Assembly (NCBI GenBank): GCA_020252485.1
Contig: JADCCX010000009.1
Span: forward strand, 62,001-126,000
Reading direction: 5' to 3'
Length of the DNA stretch: 64,000 bases
DNA from: Methylocystis sp.
Lineage (GTDB): Bacteria; Pseudomonadota; Alphaproteobacteria; Rhizobiales; Beijerinckiaceae
Both the position numbers and the translations under genes were made by a program. Positions 19,160 through 30,364 of this stretch are shown here, piece by piece. The notes under the pieces were generated by a model. That model was not told where the DNA came from. It did not search any database and worked only from the letters and a program-made list of their open reading frames with translations. The number at the start of each line of letters is the position of its first letter. Positions within the stretch are counted from its first letter, which is position 1.

Positions 19160-19573
19160 TCACTCCGTTGACATCGAATAAAGCCAGTTTTCGATCTTCA
19201 GGCCCGGCACGCGGGAGAACTCCCGGACATTGTCGGTGACCAGGATGCTGTCGGTCGCCAGCGCGTGAGCGGCGATGAACATGTCGTTGGCGCTGATCGG
19301 GGTTCCAGATCTTTCAAGGTTCGCCCGCAACAGCCCGTATCTGGTGTCAGCAGGGATATCGAGTGGCGCGATGCGCAGGGAATCGAGCACATCCTCGACG
19401 TTCCGAGCCAGATGCGCCGATCCCGATTTTTCAACGCCGAACCGCAGTTCCGCAGCGACGACGACGCTCGTGAAAACCTCGTCCTCGCCTGTAAGGCGTA
19501 AGCGTGCGGCGACGTCGCCCGCCGGATTGCGGACAACCTGGGAAAGGATGTTTGTGTCGAGAAGATAAGGCAT
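19160..19573 (-). CDS. vapC: VapC-type PIN-domain ribonuclease toxin
   Basis: 137 residues, normal VapC length. The PIN-domain acidic residues are all visible: D in LLDTNILSQVV, E in VVAAELRFGVEKS, D in SANDMFIAAHALA and D in ILVTDNVREFSRV. VapC toxins cleave specific RNAs, commonly initiator tRNA or rRNA loops, and are held inactive by VapB. The start codon follows the vapB stop by 1 nt. The pair, plus the AT-rich gene behind it, sits between gltB and gltD. Confidence 0.93.
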   Translation of the reverse strand: MPYLLDTNILSQVVRNPAGDVAARLRLTGEDEVFTSVVVAAELRFGVEKSGSAHLARNVEDVLDSLRIAPLDIPADTRYGLLRANLERSGTPISANDMFIAAHALATDSILVTDNVREFSRVPGLKIENWLYSMSTE

Positions 19574-19574
19574 A

Positions 19575-19808
19575 TCAGATGTTCACATCTTCGGCGGGCA
19601 GGTCTTCGATCACTGGAAATTCTTCCTCGATCGGATCGAGCGTGGCCAGCACTTCAAGGAGCGTTCGCTTCCTTCTGATCGGTTCGATCACCAGGTTACC
19701 ATCCTCCAGACGCAGCATGGCCTCCTTCCCAGGGAGCTCAAACTCCTTCGGAATCCGCACAGCCTGGCTGCGGCCATTGCGGAAGAGGCTGACCTTGCGA
19801 GCTTCCAT
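19575..19808 (-). CDS. vapB: VapB-type antitoxin (SpoVT/AbrB fold)
   Basis: 77 residues. The swapped-hairpin DNA-binding N-terminus reads KVSLFRNGRSQAVRIPKEFE, the standard VapB/MazE signature. The acidic C-terminus (LDPIEEEFPVIEDLPAEDV) would wrap the toxin. GGAG precedes the ATG by 8 nt. A 28-bp perfect palindrome just upstream (19823-19850) is the expected autoregulatory operator. The gene follows gltB on the same strand but has its own operator. Confidence 0.93.
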   Translation of the reverse strand: MEARKVSLFRNGRSQAVRIPKEFELPGKEAMLRLEDGNLVIEPIRRKRTLLEVLATLDPIEEEFPVIEDLPAEDVNI

Positions 19809-19822
19809 TGCGTGTTTCTCCT

Positions 19823-19850
19823 TCTGGCATATGCCTGAGCATATGCCAGA
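19823..19850. promoter_or_regulatory. VapBC autoregulatory operator palindrome
   Basis: Twelve-bp perfect arms TCTGGCATATGC and GCATATGCCAGA are separated by CTGA. It lies 15 bp before the vapB start and 18 bp past the gltB stop. VapBC complexes bind such palindromes to repress their own promoter. The position is seen; the function is inferred from the family. Confidence 0.8.
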
Positions 19851-19867
19851 TTATTCCCGCGATCAAA

Positions 19868-22800
19868 TCACTCCGCAGCCATCAAGCGCTGCGCCGCTTC
19901 CATCTCCTGCAGCGCGCGGCGGTATTCCACCGGCATCACCTTGACGAACCTGCCGCGGTAATCGGCCCAATGGTCGAGGATGTGCTTGGCTCGCGCCGAG
20001 CCTGTGTATCTCAGGTGGTTGGTGATGAGGCTCACCAGCCGTTCCTCGTCATGGCTGCCCATGTTCGACATGATGTCGATGCGGCCCTTCGATTCCATGT
20101 CGCCGCCATGGTGGTAAAGGCGCTGGGAGAGGTCCTCCTCCTCCTCCACCGGTTCGAGATCGACCATCGAGAGGTTGCAGCGCTTGCGGAAGGAATTGTC
20201 CTCGTCGAGCACATAGGCGATGCCGCCGGACATGCCAGCGGCGAAGTTACGGCCTGTTGAGCCCAGCACCACGACCACGCCGCCGGTCATGTATTCGCAG
20301 CCGTGATCGCCCGTGCCCTCGACGACGGCGATGGCGCCCGAATTGCGCACGGCGAAGCGTTCGCCGGCGACTCCGCGGAAGTAGCATTCGCCGGAAATCG
20401 CGCCATAGAGGACGGTGTTGCCGACGATGATCGATTCCTCGGCGATGATGCCCGAATCCGGCGAGGGCCGGATGATCAGCTTGCCGCCCGACAGGCCCTT
20501 GCCGACGTAGTCATTCGCCTCGCCGGTCAGGTCGAGGGTCACGCCGGTGGTGACCCAGGCGCCGAAGGACTGACCGGAGGTGCCGGTCAGCTTCACGGTC
20601 ACCGTATCGTCCGGCAGCCCGTCGTAACCGTAGCGCCTGGCGATTTCGCCCGACAGCATCGCCCCCGTCGAACGGTCGACGTTGGTGATGCGGCTTTCGA
20701 TGACGACGGGCGCTCCGCCATCGATGGCGGCTTGCGCCTTCTTGATCAGCTTGCGGTCGAGCACACTGTCGATCGGGTGCTCCTGGCGCTCGGTGTGGCG
20801 GGTGGAGACACCCTTTTCCTTCTTCGGCACGGCGAAGAGCGCATCGAAATCGAGGCCCTTGGCCTTCCAGTGGGTGATCGCCTCTTTCTTGTCGAGCAGG
20901 TCAGAGCGGCCGATCAGGTCGTCGAAACGCGCGACACCCATACCCGCCATCAATTCGCGGATGTCCTCGGCGACGAAGAAGAAGAAGTTCACGACATGCT
21001 CGGGCAAGCCCTTGAAGCGCTTGCGCAGCACCGGGTCCTGCGTCGCCACGCCCACCGGGCAGGTGTTCAGGTGGCACTTGCGCATCATGATGCAGCCGGC
21101 GGCAATGAGCGGAGCCGTCGCGAAGCCGAATTCGTCGGCGCCCAGCAGCGCGCCGATGATGACATCACGGCCTGTCCTGAGGCCGCCGTCGACCTGCAGG
21201 GCGATGCGCCCGCGCAGATTGTTCATCACCAGCGTCTGGTGGGTTTCGGCCAGGCCGATCTCCCATGGACTGCCGCAATGCTTGATCGAGGTGAGCGGCG
21301 AGGCGCCGGTGCCGCCCTCGAAGCCCGAGATGGTGATATGGTCGGCGCGCGCCTTGGCGACGCCAGCAGCGACGGTGCCAACGCCCACTTCGGAAACGAG
21401 CTTCACCGAGACATCGGCCGACGGATTAACGTTCTTCAGGTCGAAGATCAGCTGCGCCAGATCCTCGATCGAATAGATATCATGGTGCGGCGGCGGCGAG
21501 ATGAGCCCGACGCCCGGCGTCGAATGGCGCACCTTGGCGATGACAGCATCCACCTTGTGGCCGGGCAGCTGGCCGCCTTCGCCGGGTTTCGCGCCCTGAG
21601 CCATCTTGATCTGCATCATGTCGGAATTGACGAGATATTCCGTCGTCACGCCGAAACGGCCGGAAGCGACCTGCTTGATGGCGGACCGCTTGGAGCGGCC
21701 ATCCGCCAGCGGCTTGAAGCGCTCCGCCTCCTCGCCGCCCTCGCCGGTGTTGGACTTGCCGCCGATGGAGTTCATGGCGAGCGCCAGCGTCTCATGCGCC
21801 TCGCGGCTGATCGAGCCGAAGGACATGGCGCCGGTCGAGAAGCGCTTCACGATGGCCGTGGCCGGCTCCACCTGATCCAGCGGGATCGGCTTGCCCGCCG
21901 GCTTGATCCTGAACAGGCCGCGGATGGTGGTGAAGCGGTTCTCCTGCTCGTTGATCGCACGGGCGTAGTCCTTGTAGCGGTCCTGGCTGTTGCCGCGGAC
22001 GGCATGCTGCAGGTTGGCGACGGTATCCGGCCGCCAGACATGGTCCTCGCCGCGCAGGCGGAACGCATAATCGCCGCCGATATCGAGCACATTGCGGTGC
22101 ACCGGCGAGTCGCCGAACGCCGTGCGGTGAACCCGCAGCGCCTCCTCGGCGATCTCCGGCAGGCCGGCGCCCTCGATCATCGTGTGAGTGCCGAAGAAAT
22201 ACCGCTCGACGAAGTCACGCCTTAGGCCGAGCGCGTCGAAAATCTGCGCGCCGCAATAGGATTGGTATGTCGAGATGCCCATCTTCGACATGACCTTGAG
22301 CAGGCCCTTGCCGACGGACTTGATGAAGCGCTTGACCACTTCCTTCTCGTCCACCTCCTTCGGGAATTCGCCCTTCTCCCACATCGACAGCATCGTATCG
22401 AAGGCGAGATAAGGGTTGATGGCTTCCGCGCCATAGCCCGCCAGACAGGCGAAATGATGCACCTCGCGCGGCTCGCCTGATTCCACCACCAATCCGACGG
22501 AGGTGCGCAGGCCCTTGCGGATCAGGTGATGATGCACCGCCGCCGTCGCCAGCAGCGAGGGGATCGGAATCCGGTCCGGTCCGACGAGACGGTCCGATAG
22601 AATAATGATGTTGTAGCGGCCATGGACAGCGGCCTCGGCGCGCTCGCAGAGCCGCTCGAGCGCGTCAAGCATCCCGCCCGCGCCCTTCTCAGCCGGATAG
22701 GTGATGTCGAGCGTCTTGGTGTCGAAGCTGTCCTCGACATGGCCGATGCCGCGGATCTTTTCGAGGTCCTCGTTGGTCAGGATCGGCTGGCGCACCTCCA

Positions 22801-24604
22801 GCCGCTTGCGGCGCGAGTTACCCTCCAGATCAAAGATGTTGGGGCGAGGTCCTATAAAAGAGACAAGACTCATCACCAGCTCCTCGCGGATCGGGTCGAT
22901 CGGCGGATTGGTGACCTGCGCAAAGTTCTGCTTGAAGTAGGTGAAAAGCGGTTTCGCCCGGTCGGACAAGGCAGCGATCGGCGTGTCGGTGCCCATCGAT
23001 CCGACGGCTTCCTGGCCGGTCAGCGCCATCGGCGACATCAGGAGCGTCACGTCCTCCTGCGTGTAGCCGAAGGCCTGCTGCTTATCGAGCAGCGACACAT
23101 CCGTCCGCGAGGCCCGCGCCTCAACGGGCTTCAGGTCTTCGAGCACAAGCTGCGTCCGGTTCAGCCAGTCCTTGTAGGGATTGGCCGAGGCTATCTCTTC
23201 CTTGATCTCCTCATCGGCGACAATGCGTCCCTTCTCGAGATCGATGAGCAGCATCTTGCCGGGCTGCAGGCGCCACTTCTTGATGATATCCTTCTCGGGG
23301 ATGGGCAGCACGCCCATTTCGGACGCCATGACGACAAGATCATCCTTCGTCACGAAATAGCGGGCGGGGCGAAGCCCGTTGCGGTCCAGCGTCGCGCCGA
23401 TCTGCCGGCCGTCGGTGAAGGCCACGGCGGCTGGGCCGTCCCAGGGCTCCATCATCGCGGCGTGGTATTCGTAGAAGGCGCGGCGCGACTCATCCATCAG
23501 CGGATTGCCGGACCAGGCTTCCGGGATCAGCATCATCATCGCATGCGTCAGGCCGTAGCCGCCGCGCACCAGGAACTCGAGAGCGTTGTCGAAACAGGCC
23601 GTGTCCGACTGGCCCTCGTAGGAGATAGGCCAGAGCTTGCCGATGTCGTTCCCGTAATCCTCGCTGTCGACCGAAGCCTGGCGGGCCGCCATCCAGTTGA
23701 CGTTGCCGCGCAACGTGTTGATCTCGCCGTTATGCGCGACCATCCGGTAGGGATGGCAGAGCGACCAGGTCGGGAAGGTGTTGGTCGAGAAGCGCTGGTG
23801 CACCAGCGCCAGCGCGCTTTCAAAGCGCGGGTCCTCAAGGTCGCGGTAATAGCCGCCAAGCTGGTTCGCCAGCAGCATGCCCTTGTAGACAATGGTTCGG
23901 CAGGACAGCGACACGGGATAGAAGCCCATCTCGCGGGGCGCCTTCTGCTCATAGGCGGCGTTGGAAATGACCTTGCGCAGGATGAAGAGCCGGCGCTCGA
24001 AGCTGTCCTCGCTGGTCGACTGGCTGTCGCGGCCGACGAACACTTGCAGGTGCCGGGGCTCGGTCGGCTTCACGCTGTAGCCGAGATCGGAGGCATCTGT
24101 CGGCGGCACGCGGAAGCCCAGCAGCCGGAAGCCTTCGTTCGAGATCGCCTTCTCGATGATGTCCCGGCAGATCTGGGCGACATCCGCATCGCGCGGCAGA
24201 AAAAACTGGCCGACGGCGTAATGGCCGGGCTCCGGCAGGCTGACGCCGAGCTTGGCGCATTCCTCCTTGAAGAAGCGGTGCGGAATCTGGGTCAGCATGC
24301 CGCAGCCGTCGCCTGCCTTCGGGTCGGCGCCAACGGCGCCGCGATGCACCAGGTTGCGCAGGATATCGAGCCCCTTCGAGACGATCGCATGGCTCTTGCG
24401 GTTCTTCATGTCCGCCACGAAGCCGACGCCGCAGGAATCCTTTTCATGCGACGGGTTGTAGAAGCCGGAGGCCGCCGGAAAGCCCGGATCACGCACGATG
24501 AGATCGCGATTCAGCGCATCGGCCGCTGTCGCCTTCGATGACTGAAGGGCCAGCGTTTCCAACTCGGACTTGATGATCCAGCTCGACTCGATCCGGTTCG
24601 TCAT
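19868..24604 (-). CDS. gltB: Glutamate synthase (NADPH) large subunit
   Basis: 1578 residues from ATG 24604, with a GAGGGAGGAAG site. GltB makes glutamate from glutamine and 2-oxoglutarate. The class-II glutaminase domain begins at Cys58 in [12 protein letters not shown] after a propeptide that is removed. The FMN/synthase domain around residue 1000 contains [17 protein letters not shown] and [13 protein letters not shown]. The 3Fe-4S ligands are in [16 protein letters not shown], and the C-terminal GXGXG beta-helix includes [17 protein letters not shown]. It should form an operon with gltD, but vapBC and an AT-rich gene now separate them. Confidence 0.97.
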   Translation of the reverse strand: MTNRIESSWIIKSELETLALQSSKATAADALNRDLIVRDPGFPAASGFYNPSHEKDSCGVGFVADMKNRKSHAIVSKGLDILRNLVHRGAVGADPKAGDGCGMLTQIPHRFFKEECAKLGVSLPEPGHYAVGQFFLPRDADVAQICRDIIEKAISNEGFRLLGFRVPPTDASDLGYSVKPTEPRHLQVFVGRDSQSTSEDSFERRLFILRKVISNAAYEQKAPREMGFYPVSLSCRTIVYKGMLLANQLGGYYRDLEDPRFESALALVHQRFSTNTFPTWSLCHPYRMVAHNGEINTLRGNVNWMAARQASVDSEDYGNDIGKLWPISYEGQSDTACFDNALEFLVRGGYGLTHAMMMLIPEAWSGNPLMDESRRAFYEYHAAMMEPWDGPAAVAFTDGRQIGATLDRNGLRPARYFVTKDDLVVMASEMGVLPIPEKDIIKKWRLQPGKMLLIDLEKGRIVADEEIKEEIASANPYKDWLNRTQLVLEDLKPVEARASRTDVSLLDKQQAFGYTQEDVTLLMSPMALTGQEAVGSMGTDTPIAALSDRAKPLFTYFKQNFAQVTNPPIDPIREELVMSLVSFIGPRPNIFDLEGNSRRKRLEVRQPILTNEDLEKIRGIGHVEDSFDTKTLDITYPAEKGAGGMLDALERLCERAEAAVHGRYNIIILSDRLVGPDRIPIPSLLATAAVHHHLIRKGLRTSVGLVVESGEPREVHHFACLAGYGAEAINPYLAFDTMLSMWEKGEFPKEVDEKEVVKRFIKSVGKGLLKVMSKMGISTYQSYCGAQIFDALGLRRDFVERYFFGTHTMIEGAGLPEIAEEALRVHRTAFGDSPVHRNVLDIGGDYAFRLRGEDHVWRPDTVANLQHAVRGNSQDRYKDYARAINEQENRFTTIRGLFRIKPAGKPIPLDQVEPATAIVKRFSTGAMSFGSISREAHETLALAMNSIGGKSNTGEGGEEAERFKPLADGRSKRSAIKQVASGRFGVTTEYLVNSDMMQIKMAQGAKPGEGGQLPGHKVDAVIAKVRHSTPGVGLISPPPHHDIYSIEDLAQLIFDLKNVNPSADVSVKLVSEVGVGTVAAGVAKARADHITISGFEGGTGASPLTSIKHCGSPWEIGLAETHQTLVMNNLRGRIALQVDGGLRTGRDVIIGALLGADEFGFATAPLIAAGCIMMRKCHLNTCPVGVATQDPVLRKRFKGLPEHVVNFFFFVAEDIRELMAGMGVARFDDLIGRSDLLDKKEAITHWKAKGLDFDALFAVPKKEKGVSTRHTERQEHPIDSVLDRKLIKKAQAAIDGGAPVVIESRITNVDRSTGAMLSGEIARRYGYDGLPDDTVTVKLTGTSGQSFGAWVTTGVTLDLTGEANDYVGKGLSGGKLIIRPSPDSGIIAEESIIVGNTVLYGAISGECYFRGVAGERFAVRNSGAIAVVEGTGDHGCEYMTGGVVVVLGSTGRNFAAGMSGGIAYVLDEDNSFRKRCNLSMVDLEPVEEEEDLSQRLYHHGGDMESKGRIDIMSNMGSHDEERLVSLITNHLRYTGSARAKHILDHWADYRGRFVKVMPVEYRRALQEMEAAQRLMAAE

Positions 24605-24657
24605 GGCTTCCTCCCTCGGGGGCGGTGTGATGCAACCATGCAATCAGAACCGGATGA

Positions 24658-24673
24658 TGACCGATATTGGTCA
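24658..24673. promoter_or_regulatory. Near-perfect 16-bp palindrome in the gltB leader
   Basis: TGACCGATATTGGTCA is a dyad with one mismatched pair, 54 bp before the gltB start codon. The position suits an operator for nitrogen or amino-acid control, but I cannot match it to a known regulator. The rest of the gap 24605-24980 is AT-rich around 24760-24830 and holds no gene I can support. Confidence 0.45.
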
Positions 24674-24980
24674 GCTACCCTGTCCTAACGCGCTGCTCCC
24701 ATGTCATTTTGAAGCCAACTTTGCAAGGGCAATTTGAGCGCGCAAGCGGAATTGCAAAATTTTGAACCCTTTCAAGCAATATAATTCCATTCATATATCG
24801 ATAAGAGCAATTATTATTCTTGCACGCGCTTCTGACGCCTGTTCCTATCGTTTCAGGCATGCTGTAACACCGCCCGTATTGCCTCCGGGAAATTATCTTG
24901 CGCGCGTTTCTGCCGCAACGATCAAATCCTTGCCAATCAGCCTCAGTCTTGCCATGCCAGCTGCAAGGGAGAGAAACGCC

Positions 24981-26615
24981 ATGTCCATCTATTCCTTCGG
25001 CCTTGACCGCAACCCGGCCAATTATCAGCCGCTGACGCCGCTGGCGTTCCTGAGGAGAGCCGCCCGTGTCTGGCCGGATCATCCGGCGGTCGTTCATGGC
25101 GGCCTGCGCCTCACCTACCGGCAGTTCGACGAACGCGCCCGCCGGCTGGCTTCGGGCCTGGCGCGGATGGGCATCCGCAAGGGCGACACGGTGGCGGTGA
25201 TCTTCGCCAATACGCCGGCGATGCTGGAGGCTCATTACGGCGTGCCGATGACGGGCGCGGTCCTCAACACGATCAACACGCGGCTCGACGCTGCGACTAT
25301 CGCTTTCCAGATCGATCATGGCGAAGCGAAGCTTTTGATCGTCGACAGGGAATTCGCCGCGCTGGCTCAGGCCGCCCTGAAGCTTGCGTCACGGCAGCCG
25401 ACGCTCATCGAATACGACGATCCGGAGTTTTCCCATGGCCCCTTCGGAACCGACGGCCCGCAGCCCCAGCTGGAGTACGAGGCTCTCGTTCAATCGGGCG
25501 ATCCCGCCTTTGATTGGGCGCACCCGGCGGATGAATGGGATGCGATCTCGCTGAACTATACGTCCGGCACCACGGGCAATCCGAAGGGAGTCGTCTATTC
25601 GCACCGCGGCGCGGCGCTGATGTGTTTCGCCAATACGCTGGCGGCGGCCATTCCACCGCATCCCGTCTACCTGTGGACGCTGCCGATGTTCCATTGCAAC
25701 GGCTGGTGCTTTCCCTGGACGCTGTCGGCCATCGGCGGAACCCATGTCTGCCTCCGCTGGGTGCGGGCAAGGGCGATGTACGATGCGATCGCGGAGCATG
25801 GCGTCACGCATCTGTGCGGCGCGCCGATCGTGATGAGCACGCTGCTCGCTGCGAAGCCGGATGACATGCGCCCGCTGCCGGGCAGGGTCAGCTTCATCAC
25901 CGCCGCCGCCCCGCCGCCCGAATCGGTGCTCGCCGCCATGGCCGAGGCGGGGTTCGATGTCACGCATGTCTATGGCCTGACGGAGACTTACGGCCCCGCA
26001 GTCGTCAACAGCTGGAAGGCGGAATGGAATGCTCTGCCTGCCGCCGAGCAGGCGCGGCTCAAGGCCAGGCAGGGCGTCAATTATCCAGGCGAGGACGATC
26101 TCGCCGTCATGGATCCCGTGACGATGCAGAAGGTGCCCGCCGACGGCGAGACGATGGGCGAAGTGATGTTCCGCGGCAATATCGGCATGAAGGGCTATCT
26201 GAAGAACCGGACGGCCACCGAGGAGGCTTTCGCGGGCGGCTGGTTCCATTCCGGCGATCTCGGCGTCATGCATCCGGATGGCTATATCCAGCTCAAGGAC
26301 CGCTCGAAGGACATCATCATCTCCGGCGGCGAAAACATCTCGTCGATCGAGGTCGAGGATGCGCTCTTCAAGCACCCTGCCGTGGCGCTGGTGGCCGTCG
26401 TGGCGCGTCCGGACCCCAAATGGGGGGAGCATCCTTGCGCATTCATTGAAGTGAAGTCCGGGGCCGCTGCAACGGAAGAGGAGATCATCGCCTTCGCGCG
26501 CAATCATCTCGCCAGCTTCAAGCTGCCGCGAACAGTTGTCTTTGACGAGCTGCCGAAGACATCGACCGGCAAGATCCAGAAGTTCGTTCTCCGCCAGCGG
26601 GCGAAGGCGCTGTAG
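24981..26615 (+). CDS. Acyl-CoA synthetase (AMP-forming), medium-chain type
   Basis: 544 residues from ATG 24981, with AAGGGAGAG eight nt upstream; the longer frame start is not coding-like. The adenylation P-loop is YTSGTTGNPKGVVYSHRGA, the ATP motif VYGLTETYGPAVVNSWK, and the hinge GWFHSGDLGVMHPDGYIQL with KDRSKDIIISGGENISS. The catalytic C-terminal lysine lies in LPKTSTGKIQKFVLR. The QIDH...LIVD region and overall form fit fatty acyl-CoA ligases used for medium-chain or aromatic acids. It would activate a carboxylic acid for beta-oxidation; the chain specificity is not determined. Confidence 0.92.
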   Translation: MSIYSFGLDRNPANYQPLTPLAFLRRAARVWPDHPAVVHGGLRLTYRQFDERARRLASGLARMGIRKGDTVAVIFANTPAMLEAHYGVPMTGAVLNTINTRLDAATIAFQIDHGEAKLLIVDREFAALAQAALKLASRQPTLIEYDDPEFSHGPFGTDGPQPQLEYEALVQSGDPAFDWAHPADEWDAISLNYTSGTTGNPKGVVYSHRGAALMCFANTLAAAIPPHPVYLWTLPMFHCNGWCFPWTLSAIGGTHVCLRWVRARAMYDAIAEHGVTHLCGAPIVMSTLLAAKPDDMRPLPGRVSFITAAAPPPESVLAAMAEAGFDVTHVYGLTETYGPAVVNSWKAEWNALPAAEQARLKARQGVNYPGEDDLAVMDPVTMQKVPADGETMGEVMFRGNIGMKGYLKNRTATEEAFAGGWFHSGDLGVMHPDGYIQLKDRSKDIIISGGENISSIEVEDALFKHPAVALVAVVARPDPKWGEHPCAFIEVKSGAAATEEEIIAFARNHLASFKLPRTVVFDELPKTSTGKIQKFVLRQRAKAL

Positions 26616-26651
26616 CAGCCAGCCTGGGTCCATCCGGCGTCAAGCAATCCG

Positions 26652-27425
26652 TCAGAGCGGAACAACTTGAGGGCCAGGGCGCATCGAAAGCGCTGCCCGT
26701 CCTTCGTGGATCTGCTTCGCCGCTGGCGTGAAGGTTCCATCGGCGGCATGAAGGACGAAAGGCGGCAACAGTGTCAGCGCGGCCCGGGACCCCGCTGTGG
26801 CGGAGATCAGCAGGCGTGCCGCAGCCTCATCCGACTTGGGAAGCACCGGCCGGATGGCGAGGCCGCCAAGCCGCGACGGCATGGCGGCGAGGACATCGTC
26901 CAGCCGGTCGGCGCGGTGGATCATGGTAAGCACGCCGCCATCCCGCAGCAGCCGCGCAGCGGTCTTCAGCCAATCGGCCAGCGCGCCGCCCTGCATCGCA
27001 TGGGCCGCACGCTTCAGATCGGATGGCGACCGCCGCCCCCGCAAGGACTGATCGAAAGGCGGATTGGTGGCCACGGCATCAAAGCTCTGATCGGCAAGGC
27101 GGCCGTCGACCACGAATGTCCTGCGCTCGAAGACATCGGCGTCGGACAGCGAGACGCGCTCGCTGAAACCGCCGGCCTCGATGTTATAGGCGGCGCAGGC
27201 CGCGAAGACCGGATGGCGCTCGACCAGGAGGATCGCTGCCGGACCGCGCAGCGCCAGCGCCAGTCCCACCGCGCCGACGCCGGCGCCCAGATCGCAGATT
27301 CGGCCCGCGGCTGGCGTTATGGCGGCCAGCAGCAGGGCATCGGTGCCGATGCGGTGCCCTTCGAGCGGCTGGCGCAACAGCAACCGGCCGTCGAGGAAGC
27401 GATCATCGGAGAAGATGTCCGTCAC
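26652..27425 (-). CDS. tRNA1(Val) (adenine(37)-N6)-methyltransferase family protein (TrmN6/YfiC-like)
   Basis: About 257 residues from a GTG at 27425. The SAM-binding motif is ICDLGAGVGAVGLALALR and the N6-adenine methyltransferase catalytic motif is VATNPPFDQS. The opening TDIFSDDRFLDGRLLLRQP with GHRIGTDALLLAAIT is characteristic of the YfiC/TrmN6 group, which methylates A37 of tRNA(Val). The start has a poor ribosome site, and the frame is open further upstream into the divergent polyprenyl synthase gene. This head-to-head pairing with polyprenyl synthase is a common alphaproteobacterial arrangement. Confidence 0.87.
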   Translation of the reverse strand: MTDIFSDDRFLDGRLLLRQPLEGHRIGTDALLLAAITPAAGRICDLGAGVGAVGLALALRGPAAILLVERHPVFAACAAYNIEAGGFSERVSLSDADVFERRTFVVDGRLADQSFDAVATNPPFDQSLRGRRSPSDLKRAAHAMQGGALADWLKTAARLLRDGGVLTMIHRADRLDDVLAAMPSRLGGLAIRPVLPKSDEAAARLLISATAGSRAALTLLPPFVLHAADGTFTPAAKQIHEGRAALSMRPGPQVVPL

Positions 27426-27560
27426 CTGCCGTGACTTGCCACGGCCCGTCTCTTGCGGCAACAGGGCGCGTTGCAACCAAAGCGCCTCGGTGCCAAATCG
27501 GTTGAGGGAAACCCTCGGCCATAGCGATCTTGGGTAGAAGCAGAAAGATACGAGGCAATT

Positions 27561-28574
27561 TTGGGCGTTGTTATCGCGTTCGAGGAAAAAGCGTCCGCCG
27601 CAAGCGTCGATCCTCTCGTCCAGCTCACCCGATCCGATATGGAGCGCGTCAACGCTACAATCCTGGCGCGCACGGGATCGGATGTCACGATGATCCCAGA
27701 GGTCGCGAACCACCTGATCTCATCAGGCGGCAAAAGACTCCGCCCCATGCTGACGCTCGCCGCCGCGCGGCTTTGCGGCTACGAGGGCGATGGCCATCTC
27801 AAACTCGCGGCCTCTGTCGAATTCATGCATACGGCGACGCTGCTGCATGACGATGTCGTCGACGACAGCGATATGCGGCGCGGCAAGCCAGCCGCCCGCA
27901 CGCTTTGGGGGAACGAGGCGAGCGTGCTGGTGGGCGATTTCCTGCTGGGCCAGGCTTTCAAGATGATGGTCGAGGTCGGCTCGCTGCCCTGCCTCGACGT
28001 GCTTTCCACGGCGGCCGCCGTGATTGCCGAGGGCGAAGTGATGCAGCTTGCCGCTGCGAAGAATCTCTCAACCTCGGAGGATGAATATCTGGCGGTCATT
28101 CGCGCCAAGACGGCAGCGCTGTTTGCGGCGGCCTGCGAGGTCGGCCCGCTTCTCGCAGGCAACGGCAAGGAAGCGATCACGGCCTGCCGCAGCTATGGCG
28201 CGAACCTCGGCGTGGCCTTCCAGCTGATGGACGATGTTCTTGATTACGGCGGCGCCACCGCCAAGCTCGGCAAGAACGTCGGCGATGATTTCCGCGAGGG
28301 CAAGATCACGCTGCCGGTCGTGCTCGCCTATCGGCGCGGCGACGCGGCTGAGCGCGCGTTCTGGAAGGGCGCGATGGAGGAGGGCCGCACCGGCGATACG
28401 GCGCTCCAGAAGGCCATCGGCTTGCACCGCAAGCATCGCTCGCTGGAAGATACGGTCGAGCGCGCCCGCCACTACGGCACCATGGCGAAGGATGCGCTCG
28501 GCATCTTCCCGGCATCGCCCTTGCGTGCGGCGATGATCGAAGTCGTCGACTTCTGTGTCGTGCGCTCCGTCTAG
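27561..28574 (+). CDS. ispB: Polyprenyl (octaprenyl/decaprenyl) diphosphate synthase
   Basis: 337 residues starting at TTG 27561. It builds the long isoprenoid tail of ubiquinone from IPP and an allylic diphosphate. The IPP-binding [14 protein letters not shown], first aspartate-rich motif [15 protein letters not shown] and second [10 protein letters not shown] are all intact. The residues before the first motif (EFMHTATL) have no bulky stop at position -5, fitting a long-chain product. Quinone chain length (8-10) cannot be read with certainty. It converges on ade, and the two stops share the CTAG at 28571-28574. Confidence 0.93.
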   Translation: MGVVIAFEEKASAASVDPLVQLTRSDMERVNATILARTGSDVTMIPEVANHLISSGGKRLRPMLTLAAARLCGYEGDGHLKLAASVEFMHTATLLHDDVVDDSDMRRGKPAARTLWGNEASVLVGDFLLGQAFKMMVEVGSLPCLDVLSTAAAVIAEGEVMQLAAAKNLSTSEDEYLAVIRAKTAALFAAACEVGPLLAGNGKEAITACRSYGANLGVAFQLMDDVLDYGGATAKLGKNVGDDFREGKITLPVVLAYRRGDAAERAFWKGAMEEGRTGDTALQKAIGLHRKHRSLEDTVERARHYGTMAKDALGIFPASPLRAAMIEVVDFCVVRSV

Positions 28575-30259
28575 ATCAGCTCAAAACGGCCGACGTCGAC
28601 GAGACCCAGATCCGTGATCTTCAGATGCGGGATCACCGGCAGCGGCAGGAAGGCGACCTGCAGGAACGGCTCCTTCAGCGTGCAGCCAAGGGTGCGCGCC
28701 GCTTCGCGCAGGACAGTCAGTTTGCCGCGCACGCCCTCGAAGTCGAGCAGGCTCATCAGGCCCGCAACGGGGAGCGCCAGTTCGGCCAGAACCTTGCCAT
28801 CGGCGGTCACGACGAACCCGCCCTGCAATTCGCCGAGCCTGTTGGCGGCAAGCGCCATGTCGGCGTCGTTCGCCCCAACAACGGTGATGTTGTGGCTGTC
28901 ATGCCCGACTGAGGAGGCTATCGCGCCCTTCTTCAACCCAAAGCCATGAACGCTGGCGACGGACATGCTGCCTTTCTTGCCATGCCGCTCGATGACCGCG
29001 AGCTTGATAATGTCCTGATCGAGGGCGATGCCCGAGGGCGGTAAGCTCAGGCGCAGATGCTCGGTAATGATGCGGCCGGGCACGACGCCGATCACCGGCG
29101 TATCGGGCCCGTGCCGCGTCGCCGCGAAATCCTCGGCCGAAACCCGCCGCGCCTTCATGCTCCGGAGGCCGACAGGCGCGACCGGAGTGCGGGCGCCGAA
29201 AAGCTCCGGCGTCACGGGCCGGCCGCCAGCGATCACCTGGCCGACCAGGCACGCCTCAAGGGCTCCATCGAGGAGCGCGATATCGGCCCGGTAGCCGGGC
29301 GCGATCATGCCGCGGTCCGTGAGGCCGAAGATCCGCGCCGCGCTGATCGTGGCCAGCCGATAAACATGCAAGGGAGGCGCGCCCTCGGCGATGGCCTCGC
29401 GGATCATGAAATCAAGGTGACCCTCCTCCGCCACCTCCAGCGGGTTGCGGTCATCGGTGCAGAAGGCAAGGAAAGGCGAGGTTTCCGCGCTGATGATCGG
29501 GAGCAGCGCATGAAGATCCTTCGAGACCGAGCCCTCACGGATGAGGATCGCCATGCCCTTCTTCAGCTTCTCGAAAGCCTCCGCCGGACCCGTCGTTTCG
29601 TGGTCCGTGCGGATGCGCGCCGCGAGATAGGCGTTGAGCGCCGTGCCGGAGAGCAGCGGGCAATGGCCGTCGATATGGCCATCGGCCCAGGCCTCCAGCT
29701 TGGCGATGGCATCGGGTGCGGCGTGGATAACGCCCGGGAAGTTCATGAACTCCGCCAGTCCCAACGCCTTGGGATGCGTTCGGAAAGGCAGGAGATCGGC
29801 GGCGTCGAGCCTGGCGCCGGAGGTTTCGAGATGGGTCGCCGGCACGCAGGAGGAAAGCATGACGCGCAGATCCATGATCGTGCTTGAGGCGCAGTCGAGC
29901 GCGTAGCGCAAGCCTTCGGCGCCCAGCACATTGGCGATCTCGTGCGGATCCCAGATCGCGGTCGTCACACCATGCGGCAGCACGCAGCGGTCGTACTCAA
30001 GCGGCGTCAGCAGCGATGATTCCACATGGAAATGCGTGTCGATGAAGCCAGGCACTGCGATGCGGCCGCCGCCGTCGATCACCCTCGCCCCCTCGTAGGA
30101 AGCGTAGGTCCCCACAATCCTGTCGCCGCTGATGGCGATATCGGTGGCGGTCAGGGTGCCGGTGATCAGGTCGTAAAGCCGCACGTCGCGGATCACAAGA
30201 TCGGCTTCCTCACGGCCGGCGGCCTGGGCGATCGTGGTGCGCAGCGATGGATGGCTCAT
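28571..30259 (-). CDS. ade: Adenine deaminase
   Basis: 562 residues from ATG 30259. It converts adenine to hypoxanthine and ammonia in purine salvage. The metal-binding [17 protein letters not shown] is in the N-terminal half. Also present are [25 protein letters not shown] and [11 protein letters not shown]. The extra C-terminal domain has [20 protein letters not shown], which distinguishes Ade from other amidohydrolases. The frame is open upstream of 30259 but overlaps the divergent binding-protein gene. There is no partner purine transporter next to it. Confidence 0.95.
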   Translation of the reverse strand: MSHPSLRTTIAQAAGREEADLVIRDVRLYDLITGTLTATDIAISGDRIVGTYASYEGARVIDGGGRIAVPGFIDTHFHVESSLLTPLEYDRCVLPHGVTTAIWDPHEIANVLGAEGLRYALDCASSTIMDLRVMLSSCVPATHLETSGARLDAADLLPFRTHPKALGLAEFMNFPGVIHAAPDAIAKLEAWADGHIDGHCPLLSGTALNAYLAARIRTDHETTGPAEAFEKLKKGMAILIREGSVSKDLHALLPIISAETSPFLAFCTDDRNPLEVAEEGHLDFMIREAIAEGAPPLHVYRLATISAARIFGLTDRGMIAPGYRADIALLDGALEACLVGQVIAGGRPVTPELFGARTPVAPVGLRSMKARRVSAEDFAATRHGPDTPVIGVVPGRIITEHLRLSLPPSGIALDQDIIKLAVIERHGKKGSMSVASVHGFGLKKGAIASSVGHDSHNITVVGANDADMALAANRLGELQGGFVVTADGKVLAELALPVAGLMSLLDFEGVRGKLTVLREAARTLGCTLKEPFLQVAFLPLPVIPHLKITDLGLVDVGRFELI

Positions 30260-30364
30260 GCCGCCATGATGGCGCGGAACGCGCGCCTTGAAAACTGCTT
30301 TCCCGCATTGCGAAACCGGCCATCGGCGCCCTATGTTTCTGTCATCCAGAACAGGGACCGACGC

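Noticed and set aside
24675-25319. Minus-strand open frame upstream of gltB
   Set aside because: It overlaps the acyl-CoA ligase gene antisense, shows no domain, and covers the AT-rich promoter region.
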